From NCBI RefSeq assembly GCF_900107745.1, contig NZ_FNRO01000002.1, positions 1 through 64,000 on the forward strand: a DNA stretch of 64,000 nt, given 5' to 3'. This document shows, piece by piece, positions 38,869-48,227 of the stretch. The notes under the pieces were generated by a model that ran no database searches, was not told the origin of the DNA, and saw nothing but the letters and a program-made list of their open reading frames with translations. The translations under genes were made by a program, and so were the position numbers. The stretch's first letter is position 1. Each line of letters opens with the position of its first letter. The DNA is from Variovorax sp. YR216 (GTDB lineage Bacteria > Pseudomonadota > Gammaproteobacteria > Burkholderiales > Burkholderiaceae_C).

Positions 38869-40029
38869 TTGAAACGTTATTTCCTCCATGCCACTTGCCT
38901 GGCGGCGGCCGCTCTGCTGGTCCAAGGCTGCGCGCCGCTGGGGCCAGGCTTCACCTCCGCGAGCGGTGACGCCGCCAAGGCCGTGTCGCCCTCGGGTTTC
39001 TCCACGAACGAGATCGATCCGCCGCCGGCGGGCGCGATCACCGAGATCACGCCCGAACTGATTCACGCGCAGCGCGCCGCCACAGCGCAATCGACTGTCG
39101 GCCCGGAAGTGAGAAAGCTGATCGGCGACATCGGCCCCTACCGGATCGGCCCGGGTGACGTGCTGGGCATCCTGGTGCTGGATCACCCGGAAATCATCTA
39201 CAGCACGCCCCCCTCGAGCGGCGGCGGAGATGTCGGCAGCGTGTCTGCGGCGCCCGGCTACATCGTGTCGACGACCGGGCAGTTGAGCTTCCCGTACGCC
39301 GGCACGCTGAATGTGAACGGCATGACGATCGAGGAAGTCGAGCAGGCGCTCGTCAAGCGCCTGTCACGTGTCTTCCGGGATCCGCAACTGAGCGTGCGCG
39401 TCAACTCTTTCCGCAGCAAGCGCGCCTATATGGAAGGCGAGGTGCGCACGCCCGGCGTGATCGTCTTCAGCGACATCCCGATGACGCTGGCGGAGGCGCT
39501 CAATCGGGCGGGAGGCCTGACCGCCAACGGCGATCGCTCCGCCGTCGACCTCACGCGCGACGGCAAGATGATGCAGTTGAACCTGGTGGCCATGGCGGAT
39601 GCGGGCATCAATCCCAGCCGGATTCCGCTGAAGCCGGGCGACATGCTGTACATCCGGGGTCGCGACGAAAACAAGGTCGCCGTCTTCGGCGAAGTGAACA
39701 ATCAACTCGGCGTGCCGATGCGCAACGGCCGGCTCAGCCTGAGCGACGCGTTGGTGGAGGCGGGCGGCGTGAACCTCAACACCGCCAATCCGCTGCAGAT
39801 CTTCGTGATCCGCAACGAGCCGACGGGCGGCCAATCGATCTTCCATCTCGATGCGAAGACGCCGACGGCGATCGCGATGGCGGATGGATTTGCGTTGCGA
39901 GCCAAGGACGTGGTCTACGTCGATCCGGTGCAACTGGTCCGCTGGAACCGTGTGCTCAACCTGATCCTGCCGACCGCGACGACCTGGACCTCCTACCGTG
40001 GCGTCGTCAGGTCGGGCTCGAGTCAATGA
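38869..40029 (+). CDS. wza: Outer-membrane polysaccharide export lipoprotein (Wza-like)
   Basis: 386 residues starting at TTG 38869, chosen because GGGG lies just upstream and a lipoprotein signal peptide follows (KRYFLHATCLAAAALLVQGC). TTG 38827 is an alternative in the same frame, but it would leave almost no leader. The Poly_export domain begins with IGPYRIGPGDVLGILVLDHP. Two SLBB domains follow, RAYMEGEVRTPGVIVF and KVAVFGEVNNQLGVPM, and the C-terminal WNRVLNLILPTATTWTSYRG resembles the amphipathic helix that crosses the outer membrane in Wza. It forms the exit channel for exopolysaccharide. Confidence 0.93.
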   Translation: MKRYFLHATCLAAAALLVQGCAPLGPGFTSASGDAAKAVSPSGFSTNEIDPPPAGAITEITPELIHAQRAATAQSTVGPEVRKLIGDIGPYRIGPGDVLGILVLDHPEIIYSTPPSSGGGDVGSVSAAPGYIVSTTGQLSFPYAGTLNVNGMTIEEVEQALVKRLSRVFRDPQLSVRVNSFRSKRAYMEGEVRTPGVIVFSDIPMTLAEALNRAGGLTANGDRSAVDLTRDGKMMQLNLVAMADAGINPSRIPLKPGDMLYIRGRDENKVAVFGEVNNQLGVPMRNGRLSLSDALVEAGGVNLNTANPLQIFVIRNEPTGGQSIFHLDAKTPTAIAMADGFALRAKDVVYVDPVQLVRWNRVLNLILPTATTWTSYRGVVRSGSSQ

Positions 40030-40039
40030 CGGGCTGATC

Positions 40040-40483
40040 GTGACCATCCGCAACGTCCTCGTCGTCTGCCTGGGAAACATCTGCCGAAGCCCGATGGCGG
40101 AAGGGCTCTTCGGCGCTGCGCTGCCGAACGCGCAAGTCGCTTCCGCGGGGCTCCAGGCTCTCGTCGGCAAGCCGGCGGACCCCATTGCCCGCGAGCTCAT
40201 GGAGGAGCGCGGCATCGATATCGCCGATCACCAGGCGCGGCAGCTCGATGCGCAGATGTGCCAGCGCGCGGATCTGATCCTCGTCATGGACCGCGAGCAG
40301 CGCCGTGCGGTCGAGGAGCGCTACCAGTTCGCGAGAGGCAAGGTGTTCCGTCTCGGCGAGTTCAGCGACCGCGACGTGCTGGATCCCTACCGGGCCGGCC
40401 GGGATGCCTTCCTGCACTCGCTCACGCTCATCGAAGACGGCGCCCAGCAGTGGGCCAAACGCATTTCCAGAGTATCCAGTTAA
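40040..40483 (+). CDS. wzb: Low-molecular-weight protein tyrosine phosphatase (Wzb-like)
   Basis: 147 residues from GTG 40040; the reading frame opens earlier at 39998 but that part overlaps wza and is not conserved. VLVVCLGNICRSPMAEG carries the C-x5-R phosphate-binding loop and LDPYRAGRDAF the catalytic aspartate. It removes phosphate from the tyrosine cluster of the kinase encoded next, cycling polymer assembly on and off. Its stop overlaps the wzc start (TAATG), so the two are coupled. Confidence 0.94.
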   Translation: MTIRNVLVVCLGNICRSPMAEGLFGAALPNAQVASAGLQALVGKPADPIARELMEERGIDIADHQARQLDAQMCQRADLILVMDREQRRAVEERYQFARGKVFRLGEFSDRDVLDPYRAGRDAFLHSLTLIEDGAQQWAKRISRVSS

Positions 40484-42738
40484 TGAACTCCACTCTTACC
40501 CCCAAGGCCGGTCCCAGCGCGTTCGAAACGCCGGAGGAAGAGGACTTCGACATCAGTCGATACCTCGAGGTGCTGCAGTCCAACAAGTGGCTGATCGCCG
40601 GGATCGCGCTCGTGGTCTTCGTGGCCGGTTTCATCTATGCGTTTCTCGAAAGGCCCGTGTACGAGGCCGCCATGGTCATCCAGGTCGAAACCTCGGAAGG
40701 CGGCGGTGGCAAGGGCGCCCTGGCCGAGGCCGGCGGGCTGATCGACGTGAAGGCGCCTGCCAGTGCGGAAATCGAGATCCTCCGCTCGCGAATGATCGCG
40801 ACGAAGGCGGCCGAGGCGGCCAATCTCTTCGTCGTCGCGACGCCGCGCTACATCCCGTACATCGGCGGCTGGCTCGCGCGGCGCTCGACCTCGCTGTCGG
40901 ACCCGGGGTTTCTCGGCCAGGGCGGCTACGTCTCCGGCCAGGAAAGCATCGAGGTCTCGAAGTTCAACGTGCCGGAACCGCTCGAAGGCGCGGGCTTCAT
41001 CGTCACCGCGAAGGACGGCGGGCGCTATGCGCTCTCCGGGCCCGGCCTGACCGAGCCGCTGAGCGGAACGGTCGGCACGACGTTGAAAGGCACCAGCACC
41101 CAGGGACCGATCGAGCTGATGGTCACCGAGCTGGCGGGCAAGCCCGGTGCGGAATTCAATCTTCAGTCCCAGCCCAAGCTGCCCACCATCATCGGCCTGC
41201 AGAACAGCCTGAACGTGTACGAGCGCGGCAGGGCATCGGGGATCATCAACGTGTCGCGGCAGGACACCGATCCGCACCAGCTCACGCGTGTGCTGAACGC
41301 CGTGGGCGCGGAATACGTGCGACAGAACATCGAACGCAAGGCGGCGGAAGCGCAAAAGACGCTCGCGTTCCTCGACGTGCAGCTGCCGCAGTTCAAGAAG
41401 CAGCTCGAGGCCTCCGAAGACGTCTACAACCGCTACCGCAACCAGAAGGGCACGGTGGACTTCAGCCAAGCCGCCTCGATTGCGGTCACCCAGTCGGTGG
41501 ACCGCCAGACGAAGCTGCTGGAAGCCCAGCAGCGGCGGCGCGAACTCGAGGCGCGCTTCACCTCCGCCCATCCGCTGGTCCAGACGCTGGACGCACAGAT
41601 TGCCGCGCTCAAGAGCGATCTGGGCGACATCCAGCAGCGCATCAAGCAGCTGCCCGAGGTGCAGCAGGAAGCGGTGCGCATGGAACGCGACGTGAAGGTG
41701 AACACCGAGCTGTATCAGTCGCTGCTCAACAACGCGCTGCAACTGCGGCTGGTGAAGGAAGGCAAGATCGGCAACGTGCGCGTGCTCGACGCGGCTGTCG
41801 TGCCGCAATACCCGATCAAGCCGAACCGCAAGGTGATCATCGGCGCCGCGCTCGCGCTGGGGCTGTTCCTCGGCATCGTCGCGGCCTTCCTGCGCAACGC
41901 CTTCGTCGAACGCCGCATCCGCGATCCGCACGAGGTCGAGGTCAACAGCGGCCTGCCGGTGTTTTCGTCCATTCCGGTGAGCTCGCACCAGGATGCGATC
42001 GCCAAGCGGCGCCTGAGCGGCGCCACGGGTGTGAGGCTGCTGGCAATCGAGCATCCCGACGATCCCGCGGTGGAGAGTCTGCGAAGCCTGCGCACGGCGA
42101 TGCAGTTCGCGATGCTCGAATCGCCGAACAACCGCGTGCTGATCACGGGCCCGACGCCGGGCGTCGGCAAGAGCTTCGTGTCTGCGAACTTCGCGGCGCT
42201 GATGGCGGCTGCCGGGCGGCGCACGCTGCTCATCGACGCGGACCTGCGCCGTGGCCACACGCACCAGTACCTCGGGTTGCAGCGGCACGGCGGTCTGTCC
42301 GAACTGATCGCGGGCAGCCTGACGATCCAGCAGACAGTTCACAAGCAGGTGGTCCAGAACCTCGACTTTCTGGCGACCGGCCAGCTGCCGCCGAACCCGG
42401 CCGAACTGCTGGTGTCGGATTCGTTCAAGACCGCGCTGGAGCGCCTGTCGGAACAGTACGACCTGCTGGTGATCGACTCGCCGCCCGTGCTGGTGGCCGC
42501 CGACACGAGCACCGTGGCTGCGCACACAGGCACCGTGCTGCTGGTGGCGCGCGCCGACCTGTCGACCATGGGCGAAATCAAGGAAAGCACGCGGCGCCTT
42601 GCAATGAGCGGCAAGGCAGCCACCGGGGTGCTTCTGAATGCGATGAATCTCGGCCGCCGGACGCTGTCGGCATCGAAGTACGGCCGCTATCGCTACACCC
42701 ACTACAACTACGAAAGCATCCTGCCCGAAGAGCAGTGA
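40483..42738 (+). CDS. wzc: Polysaccharide co-polymerase and tyrosine autokinase (Wzc-like)
   Basis: 751 residues from ATG 40483. The Wzz domain near residues 25-100 starts with LQSNKWLIAGIALVVFVAGF as the first membrane helix; the second helix is IIGAALALGLFLGIVAAFL near residue 450. The cytosolic BY-kinase follows: Walker A GPTPGVGKSFVSAN near 556, Walker A' LLIDADLRRG, Walker B LLVIDSPP. The C-terminal SKYGRYRYTHYNYES has five tyrosines for autophosphorylation. Together with Wza and Wzb it controls polymer length and export. It converges on the minus-strand glycan operon. Confidence 0.95.
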   Translation: MNSTLTPKAGPSAFETPEEEDFDISRYLEVLQSNKWLIAGIALVVFVAGFIYAFLERPVYEAAMVIQVETSEGGGGKGALAEAGGLIDVKAPASAEIEILRSRMIATKAAEAANLFVVATPRYIPYIGGWLARRSTSLSDPGFLGQGGYVSGQESIEVSKFNVPEPLEGAGFIVTAKDGGRYALSGPGLTEPLSGTVGTTLKGTSTQGPIELMVTELAGKPGAEFNLQSQPKLPTIIGLQNSLNVYERGRASGIINVSRQDTDPHQLTRVLNAVGAEYVRQNIERKAAEAQKTLAFLDVQLPQFKKQLEASEDVYNRYRNQKGTVDFSQAASIAVTQSVDRQTKLLEAQQRRRELEARFTSAHPLVQTLDAQIAALKSDLGDIQQRIKQLPEVQQEAVRMERDVKVNTELYQSLLNNALQLRLVKEGKIGNVRVLDAAVVPQYPIKPNRKVIIGAALALGLFLGIVAAFLRNAFVERRIRDPHEVEVNSGLPVFSSIPVSSHQDAIAKRRLSGATGVRLLAIEHPDDPAVESLRSLRTAMQFAMLESPNNRVLITGPTPGVGKSFVSANFAALMAAAGRRTLLIDADLRRGHTHQYLGLQRHGGLSELIAGSLTIQQTVHKQVVQNLDFLATGQLPPNPAELLVSDSFKTALERLSEQYDLLVIDSPPVLVAADTSTVAAHTGTVLLVARADLSTMGEIKESTRRLAMSGKAATGVLLNAMNLGRRTLSASKYGRYRYTHYNYESILPEEQ

Positions 42739-42751
42739 TCGCGGGGCCGCG

Positions 42752-43984
42752 TCAGCGGCGCGTGTCCGCCACGCAGGCTTTCAGGTCGCGCTCGAACTGC
42801 CTGAGCACTGCGTCGCGGTCGAAGTTCTCTTCCGCATAGGTCCGTGCGCGGATGCCGAGTTCGCGCCGCCGTTCCGGCTGCGAGGCGAGCGAGAGCACCG
42901 CATCGGCAAAGGCTTTCGGATCGTCCGGCGGCACCGCGATGCCGCATTTCGCGGTGACCTGGCCGAGCTCCGTCTCTGACCTGGCGCCCGCGACCACGGG
43001 CCTGCCGCTGCTCAGGATGCCGGTGAGCTTGGACGGCATCACCAGATCGGCGGCGTCGGCGCGCTGCGGCAGCAGATGGATGTCCGCGAGCCCGAGGAGA
43101 TCGCCCAGACGCTCCATCGGCTGCAGGTCGAGGAAGCGCACGTTCGACAATTTCTCGCAGCGCTTCATGAGGTCTGCGCGGCCGGCGCCGTTGCCGCAAA
43201 AGACGAAGTGGATATCTCGATGCCCGGCGAGCAGCGATGCCGTCTCGGCCAGCAGCTCGAGTCCCTGCTTGGCGCCCATGTTGCCCGAATAGAGCGCGAC
43301 GACCGCATCGGGCGCAAGGCCCAGTTCGGCGCGATATGGGCTCGCGCCGGCGAGCGGCCGGATGGCCGAGACGTCGGCCCAGTTGGGCAGCGAGACCAGG
43401 CGCGCATCCTCGGTCCCTTTGCTGGTCGCGCGCTCCATCATCCGCATGGATATCGTCGAGATGCGATCGAAGCAGCGCATGAGCCGGCGTTCCATCGAGG
43501 CGACGATCGAACGCATCCGCCGGCCCTTGAGCAGGCCGAGCTCGAAAGCTGCATCCACCTCGTAGTCCTGGATGTGCAGCCACGCCTTGGCTGAACGCAG
43601 CCGCGCGAAGGCGACCGCGGCCGGCGAGCAGAAAAGCGGCGGCTCGGTCACCCATACCACGTCCGGCTTCCAGTGCCACTGGGCCAGCAGCGCGGGAATG
43701 CTGCTCAGCGCGAAGCTGGCGAGATGGATCAGGCGGCGTGTGCCCGTGACCTTGCGCGGCACCCACAGCGGCGTGCGGATGACCTTGGCGCCGTTCCAGT
43801 TTTCGGTCCTATAGCGCGCCGCGTTGTAGCCGGGCCAGACCGCCCAGTCGGGGTAGTAGGGCGGCGCGGTGACGACGCGCACGTCGTGTCCCTGGGCGGC
43901 AAGCCAAGCGACCATCTCGCCGGTGTACTTGCCGATGCCGGTCAGTTCGGGTGCGAAATTGATGCCGTAGACAAGAAGCTTCAT
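42752..43984 (-). CDS. wcaI: GT4 glycosyltransferase, WcaI-like
   Basis: 410 residues. The N-terminus KLLVYGINFAPELTGIGKYT and TAPPYYPDWAVWPGY are hallmarks of the colanic-acid WcaI family, and VVALYSGNMGAKQGLELLAE is its donor-binding domain. In the colanic pathway WcaI adds a fucose. It is the last gene of the minus-strand operon (6 bp downstream of another GT4 gene) and ends 13 bp from the convergent wzc. Confidence 0.87.
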   Translation of the reverse strand: MKLLVYGINFAPELTGIGKYTGEMVAWLAAQGHDVRVVTAPPYYPDWAVWPGYNAARYRTENWNGAKVIRTPLWVPRKVTGTRRLIHLASFALSSIPALLAQWHWKPDVVWVTEPPLFCSPAAVAFARLRSAKAWLHIQDYEVDAAFELGLLKGRRMRSIVASMERRLMRCFDRISTISMRMMERATSKGTEDARLVSLPNWADVSAIRPLAGASPYRAELGLAPDAVVALYSGNMGAKQGLELLAETASLLAGHRDIHFVFCGNGAGRADLMKRCEKLSNVRFLDLQPMERLGDLLGLADIHLLPQRADAADLVMPSKLTGILSSGRPVVAGARSETELGQVTAKCGIAVPPDDPKAFADAVLSLASQPERRRELGIRARTYAEENFDRDAVLRQFERDLKACVADTRR

Positions 43985-43990
43985 TGACCC

Positions 43991-45202
43991 TCAGGCAGCG
44001 TTTCGATGTTGATTCGAGGCGCGCTCGAGAGGGCCGAAATGCGACGCACCGGGCGAGTGGTCGCTGATGATCCGCACGAGCGTCTCGGCGACCTGCTCGA
44101 TCTGGAAGCGTGCCTGGAAGCAGCGCAGTGCGGCGATGCGCATGGATGCGACGTCGGCGCGCGACAGGGCAAGCCACTCGCGCAGGGTCCCGATGGTGCC
44201 CTCTAGCGTGTCGGGGCCGACCAGCCCGGCGCCGTCCTGCTGGATCTCGCGCCAGATGTTCACCTTGTCGCTGATGAGCACCGGCTTGCCACAGGCGAGG
44301 GCCTCCACCACCGCGATGCCGAAGTTCTCCTGGTGCGAGGGCAGGCAGAACACGTCGCAGGCGTAGAACGCGCCCCATTTGAGGTCGCCTGACAGGAGGC
44401 CGGTCCAGGTGATGCGCTGTGCGATGCCGAGTTGCCCGGCGCGGCTCTTGAGCTGGCTCACGAGGGCGTCGTCGCCGGGCCCTGCCATCACGAGGTGCAG
44501 GTCCGGCGCATCGCCGAGCACGCGCGCGAAGGCATCGATGAGCAGGTCGCCGCCCTTCTTCTCGTGGATGCGGCCGAGATAGAGCAGGACACGCTTGCCC
44601 TGGATTTCCGGATAGGCGTCGGCGAATCCGGCGGCCAGCGCACGCGCGTTGGTCGGCGGCTGCGAAGTGCCATAGGAACCGACGACTTCCCGGGCGCGGT
44701 AGAGCCAGAACGACTGGCGCGCAAGAAGACGCTCCTCCTCGCAGGTGAAGATCACCGCGGCCGCGTCGCGCAGTACGCGGTAGTCAGCCCAGGGCCAGTA
44801 CAGCCACTTCTTCAGGTGCTTCAGCGGGTAGCGGCGCTTGAACCATGGGTCCAGCATCCCGTGCGTGTAGACGAAATAGGGCGTCGCCGAACGGCCGAGC
44901 GCGCGCCAGGTCGCGAAGCCGGCGTATTGCCAGAGCCCGTTGACGATCACGGCGTCGTACTCCGCCGCGTGTGCCTGCAGCCATGGAATCACCCGGTCGT
45001 TGTAGAAATAGCCGCTCGAGGACGGACCCAGGGCGGTCACCTGCCCGGGAAAGCCGGTCACGAAGTCGGCATCTGGGCTGTCGAGGCTCAGGATGTCGCC
45101 CGGATGGCCCATGGCCGCGAGCGCGTCCCGAAGTCGCCTGACGCCTTCGATGGGGCCGCCGCCGTGTGGATTAACTGATGGAACGAAGTGGAGCAGTCTC
45201 AC
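43991..45202 (-). CDS. GT4 glycosyltransferase of the exopolysaccharide operon
   Basis: 403 residues, GT-B fold. LLHFVPSVNPHGGGPIEGVR opens the acceptor domain; VLLYLGRIHEKKGGDLLIDA and LPSHQENFGIAVVEALACGKP give the donor-binding domain with the E-x7-E pattern. The ATG overlaps the stop of the upstream Wzy-like gene as ATGA. The donor is not known; GDP-mannose or GDP-fucose are the sugars the operon can make. Confidence 0.9.
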   Translation of the reverse strand: MRLLHFVPSVNPHGGGPIEGVRRLRDALAAMGHPGDILSLDSPDADFVTGFPGQVTALGPSSSGYFYNDRVIPWLQAHAAEYDAVIVNGLWQYAGFATWRALGRSATPYFVYTHGMLDPWFKRRYPLKHLKKWLYWPWADYRVLRDAAAVIFTCEEERLLARQSFWLYRAREVVGSYGTSQPPTNARALAAGFADAYPEIQGKRVLLYLGRIHEKKGGDLLIDAFARVLGDAPDLHLVMAGPGDDALVSQLKSRAGQLGIAQRITWTGLLSGDLKWGAFYACDVFCLPSHQENFGIAVVEALACGKPVLISDKVNIWREIQQDGAGLVGPDTLEGTIGTLREWLALSRADVASMRIAALRCFQARFQIEQVAETLVRIISDHSPGASHFGPLERASNQHRNAA

Positions 45203-46554
45203 GTTTTCGAGGCACGTCCAGGAAAGATCTCAAGCCTCGGAAACCGGAACAGCAAGAGGGCGAACGCAAGAATGATCCCCAGCAGCCCGTTGGCGGTCAA
45301 CTGGCCGCTGGAGGGCCATGAGAGGATCGCCAGTGCGGCGGTGAGCCAGACGAGCACCGGGTAGGGCGAATGGGTCTTCATCGACAGCCTGAAGCTCTTG
45401 AAGAGGCCGATGACGATCACCAACACCTTCAGGCCCACATAGAGAAATCCCAGCAAGCCGCCTTCCAGCAGGATCCGCCCGCCTTCGGATTCGGCGAGCG
45501 CGAAGTAGCCGGACGAGCCGGTGCGCACGAAGTTGGCGAGGTTGGAGCCGAATCCGACCCCCCCGCCCAGCCAGTTGACGGTCTCGAACACATGCTGCTC
45601 GCCCACCAGGATGGTCCGCACGCGACCCCAGAAGTCTTCCGCTTCCGATGCCTGCTCGAAGCGCGTTTGCGTCACATCGATCGCATCCCGGAAGAAGGTG
45701 GCGAAGATGCCGACCAGCACCAGCGCCATGACGACTCCGACCGCGGCCGCAGGCTTCTGCTGCATCCGGGAGAACACCAGCCTGCCGAGCAGGTAGGCCA
45801 TGAACATCAGCCCCGATGAAATGACGGCCGTTCTGGAGCCGCTGACCAGCGCTCCGACCAGGAAAGCGATGAAGACAGCAGTCGCGAACAGGTAGTGCTT
45901 GTTGCGTGGCTTTCGGGCCGACAGCAGGCCGAAGACCAGCGGCGCCACCAGTCCCATGAACGTCGCATAGCCGGAAGTGAAGCTGAAGGTGCCGGTGGTG
46001 CGAACCACGCCGACCACGACGGTGAAGATGCCTTCCTCGTCATCACTGCCTTCCAGCTGTACGTTGATCCAGGCGCCGGGCGGCGAGTAGTGCTGCAGCA
46101 CGGCGAGCGGCGCCATGAGGATCATCATCCACGCCGCCGTCAGGATGGCTGCGCGATAGTCGGTCTCGTTCATCGAGGCGGCGGCGGCAACGGCAAACCA
46201 GGTGTACAGCAGCCAGAAGCGCAGCCCGATGATGAAGATGAGGGGCGAACTCTGGCCTGCGGCGAGCTGGAGCAGACCCCATCCGAACACAATCAGCGAC
46301 CACGCGAACAGGGCGACGGTGATCTTCATCTGCTGCCGCAGATAGCCGCGCTTCCAGGCGTAGAAGATCAGCCAGGCCGCGCAGAGGTCTCGCAAGCCGA
46401 TCAGCGGCAGCGATGCCGCCGAGGCCACCCATTTACGTACGGCGCCTTCGTAGACGACGATGATGAACACCGCCAGAAACAGCTGTCCGGCGCGGCTGAG
46501 TGCCTGCGGCCTGCTCGCAGCGCGGGGTGGGGCGGATGAAAGCACGGCGCTCAT
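45199..46554 (-). CDS. O-antigen-ligase/Wzy-type polymerase-like membrane protein
   Basis: 451 residues from ATG 46554, with about ten to eleven hydrophobic segments. Loop features include ALVSGSRTAVISSGLMFM and WLGGGVGFGSNLANFV, and the long periplasmic loop (HYSPPGAWINVQLEGSDDEE) has the acidic composition common to this superfamily. Such proteins polymerise or ligate lipid-linked repeats in the periplasm. Position in the operon with an initiating transferase and GT genes favours the polymerase (Wzy) role. The gene overlaps both neighbours by four bases. Confidence 0.83.
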   Translation of the reverse strand: MSAVLSSAPPRAASRPQALSRAGQLFLAVFIIVVYEGAVRKWVASAASLPLIGLRDLCAAWLIFYAWKRGYLRQQMKITVALFAWSLIVFGWGLLQLAAGQSSPLIFIIGLRFWLLYTWFAVAAAASMNETDYRAAILTAAWMMILMAPLAVLQHYSPPGAWINVQLEGSDDEEGIFTVVVGVVRTTGTFSFTSGYATFMGLVAPLVFGLLSARKPRNKHYLFATAVFIAFLVGALVSGSRTAVISSGLMFMAYLLGRLVFSRMQQKPAAAVGVVMALVLVGIFATFFRDAIDVTQTRFEQASEAEDFWGRVRTILVGEQHVFETVNWLGGGVGFGSNLANFVRTGSSGYFALAESEGGRILLEGGLLGFLYVGLKVLVIVIGLFKSFRLSMKTHSPYPVLVWLTAALAILSWPSSGQLTANGLLGIILAFALLLFRFPRLEIFPGRASKT

Positions 46555-47228
46555 GGCGTGAGCTTCTCGCTGCCCGCCGGTGCCGGTCCACCCGGCGGAA
46601 ATGCGTCGGCCGCCGTGACGAGAGCGCCCTTGCTGCGGCCCACCCAGGCCTCGTACGGGGCGAGGAAGATGACCGGGTCGTAATCGAGGTCGTGGGGCCG
46701 GACGTTCAGGCGCACGGTGGCGGGATTGCCGGTCGCGACCGCGAGCGGGGGAACGTCCTTGGCGACGACCGCGCCGGCGCCGACCACGGCCCCATAGCCG
46801 ATCGTGACGCCCGGCAGGATCGTCGCGCCGACCGCGATCCATGCGTAGTCTTCAATGCGCACAGGCTTCCTGAACTGGCGCCATGTCGGATCGCCGACGT
46901 GGTGGCTGCCCGTGAGCACGGTCACCCGGTCATTGATGACCACCCGCGAGCCGATCGAGATCTTTTCCAGCGCGACGAGCTCCGCGTTGTGTGCGATGAA
47001 TGTGCGATCGCCGATGCTGAAGTTGGAGCCCGGCCCCTTCAGGTCTTTCGAATCGATCACCGACAGCAAGCCGATTTCCATGCCGCGGGCACGCAGTCTT
47101 CGTCTGTGCCGCACGATGGTCAGGAGCGAACGAAACTGGAGCGCGCGCTTGGCCCACACCACGAGCCAGCGCTTCGATCCGAACGCAGGACGTTCGCGTG
47201 CGCTCCAGAGAAACTGCAGGTCGTTCAT
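46551..47228 (-). CDS. WcaF-like hexapeptide-repeat acetyltransferase
   Basis: 225 residues. The left-handed beta-helix is visible as hexapeptide repeats such as IGSRVVINDRVTVLTGSHH and VTIGYGAVVGAGAVVAKDVP, followed by the conserved GNPA turn. The family, which includes WcaF and CysE-like enzymes, transfers acetyl groups from acetyl-CoA to sugars. Its ATG overlaps the upstream unassigned gene and its stop overlaps the Wzy-like gene. The first 60 residues are not in the repeat and may be a membrane or acceptor-binding segment. Confidence 0.86.
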   Translation of the reverse strand: MNDLQFLWSARERPAFGSKRWLVVWAKRALQFRSLLTIVRHRRRLRARGMEIGLLSVIDSKDLKGPGSNFSIGDRTFIAHNAELVALEKISIGSRVVINDRVTVLTGSHHVGDPTWRQFRKPVRIEDYAWIAVGATILPGVTIGYGAVVGAGAVVAKDVPPLAVATGNPATVRLNVRPHDLDYDPVIFLAPYEAWVGRSKGALVTAADAFPPGGPAPAGSEKLTP

Positions 47229-48199
47229 TTCTGCACCTCCGCCGCCATGGCCTGCAGCGCGGCGACATGGGCGTCAATGCGATGCGGCTCGTACCACTCG
47301 CGTGCTTCGCGGCCGATGACCTTGGCGTTCGATATCGAGCCGTCCAGCGTATCGAACCCGGGGACGTAGTGCACGTGCGGCGACAGGCCGTCGTACGAAC
47401 CGTATTCCTTGGCGAGCAGCACAGGGCAGATGCCGTGCGCGCAATAGGCTGCAAAGACGCCACTCTTCGAGACGTAGTCGGTTGGATAGGCGAGGGCGCC
47501 GCAGGCCGCGGCGGACAGCTCGATGCTGACCTGTGCGGCGGAGAGCTTGCCGTGCGCCACCACGCCCTCCTGCTCGAACCGCTGGAGCAGTGCCGGGTCC
47601 TGTTGCGGCGGGCCGATGTCGTGGATCTCAAGCCCAGCCGTTCGCGCTCGCCGGAAGATTTCGCCGTCGGCCCACTGATAGACGTTGGCGCGCACGCCCG
47701 AGCTGCCGAACACGACCATGCGCGGCAGGCGCTCGGTTTCGATGCTGTCCGGCTCGCCCACATTCGAGAACACCGGCAACACGCGGTGCGGCGTGTCGTG
47801 ATGCTGGTCGAGCAGCCATCGGGCGGACTCGTCGCGGTTGGTCAGCCAGAAATCGGAAAGAGAGAGCACCTCGCGCGCGATCTGCTTCTGGAGGCCGTTG
47901 AGCCAGAAAGCCGAACCCCACGGCGGCCCGAAGGCGAAGAGCTCGTGAAAGACGACGCCGAAGGACCTGAACTGCTGGCGAAGGCTGCTGATCCGCTTGA
48001 CCAGCCAAAGCGGCACGCCGCGCTTCTGGAAGCCGTAGCCGCTGAAATGCAGCAGCAGCAAGTCACCGGACCACGACGAGGAATCGGTGGTGGGGCTGAG
48101 CTCCATGGGCGGCGCGCGAAGCGGCCCACCGACGACGACCGCGTAATCCTTGACGCCGCCGCTGCCCGGAGGAATGAGCGAGATCGAGGGTCCTTGCAT
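47225..48199 (-). CDS. Unassigned exopolysaccharide-operon protein, possible GT-B-like transferase
   Basis: 324 residues from ATG 48199 (ATG 48274 is an alternative). I do not recognise a named family. The middle shows MVVFGSSGVRANVYQWADG and the C-terminal half SIELSAAACGALAYPTDYVSK and GICPVLLAKEYGSYDG, an arrangement like the donor domain of GT-B glycosyltransferases, but the E-x7-E pattern is missing. No signal peptide or membrane helix. It overlaps wcaF-like by four bases and lies 28 bp downstream of fcl, so it is a full member of the operon. A sugar transferase is the likeliest role. Confidence 0.7.
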   Translation of the reverse strand: MQGPSISLIPPGSGGVKDYAVVVGGPLRAPPMELSPTTDSSSWSGDLLLLHFSGYGFQKRGVPLWLVKRISSLRQQFRSFGVVFHELFAFGPPWGSAFWLNGLQKQIAREVLSLSDFWLTNRDESARWLLDQHHDTPHRVLPVFSNVGEPDSIETERLPRMVVFGSSGVRANVYQWADGEIFRRARTAGLEIHDIGPPQQDPALLQRFEQEGVVAHGKLSAAQVSIELSAAACGALAYPTDYVSKSGVFAAYCAHGICPVLLAKEYGSYDGLSPHVHYVPGFDTLDGSISNAKVIGREAREWYEPHRIDAHVAALQAMAAEVQK

Positions 48200-48227
48200 C
48201 ACGCGAATCGTATCGGGAGATCCCCGC

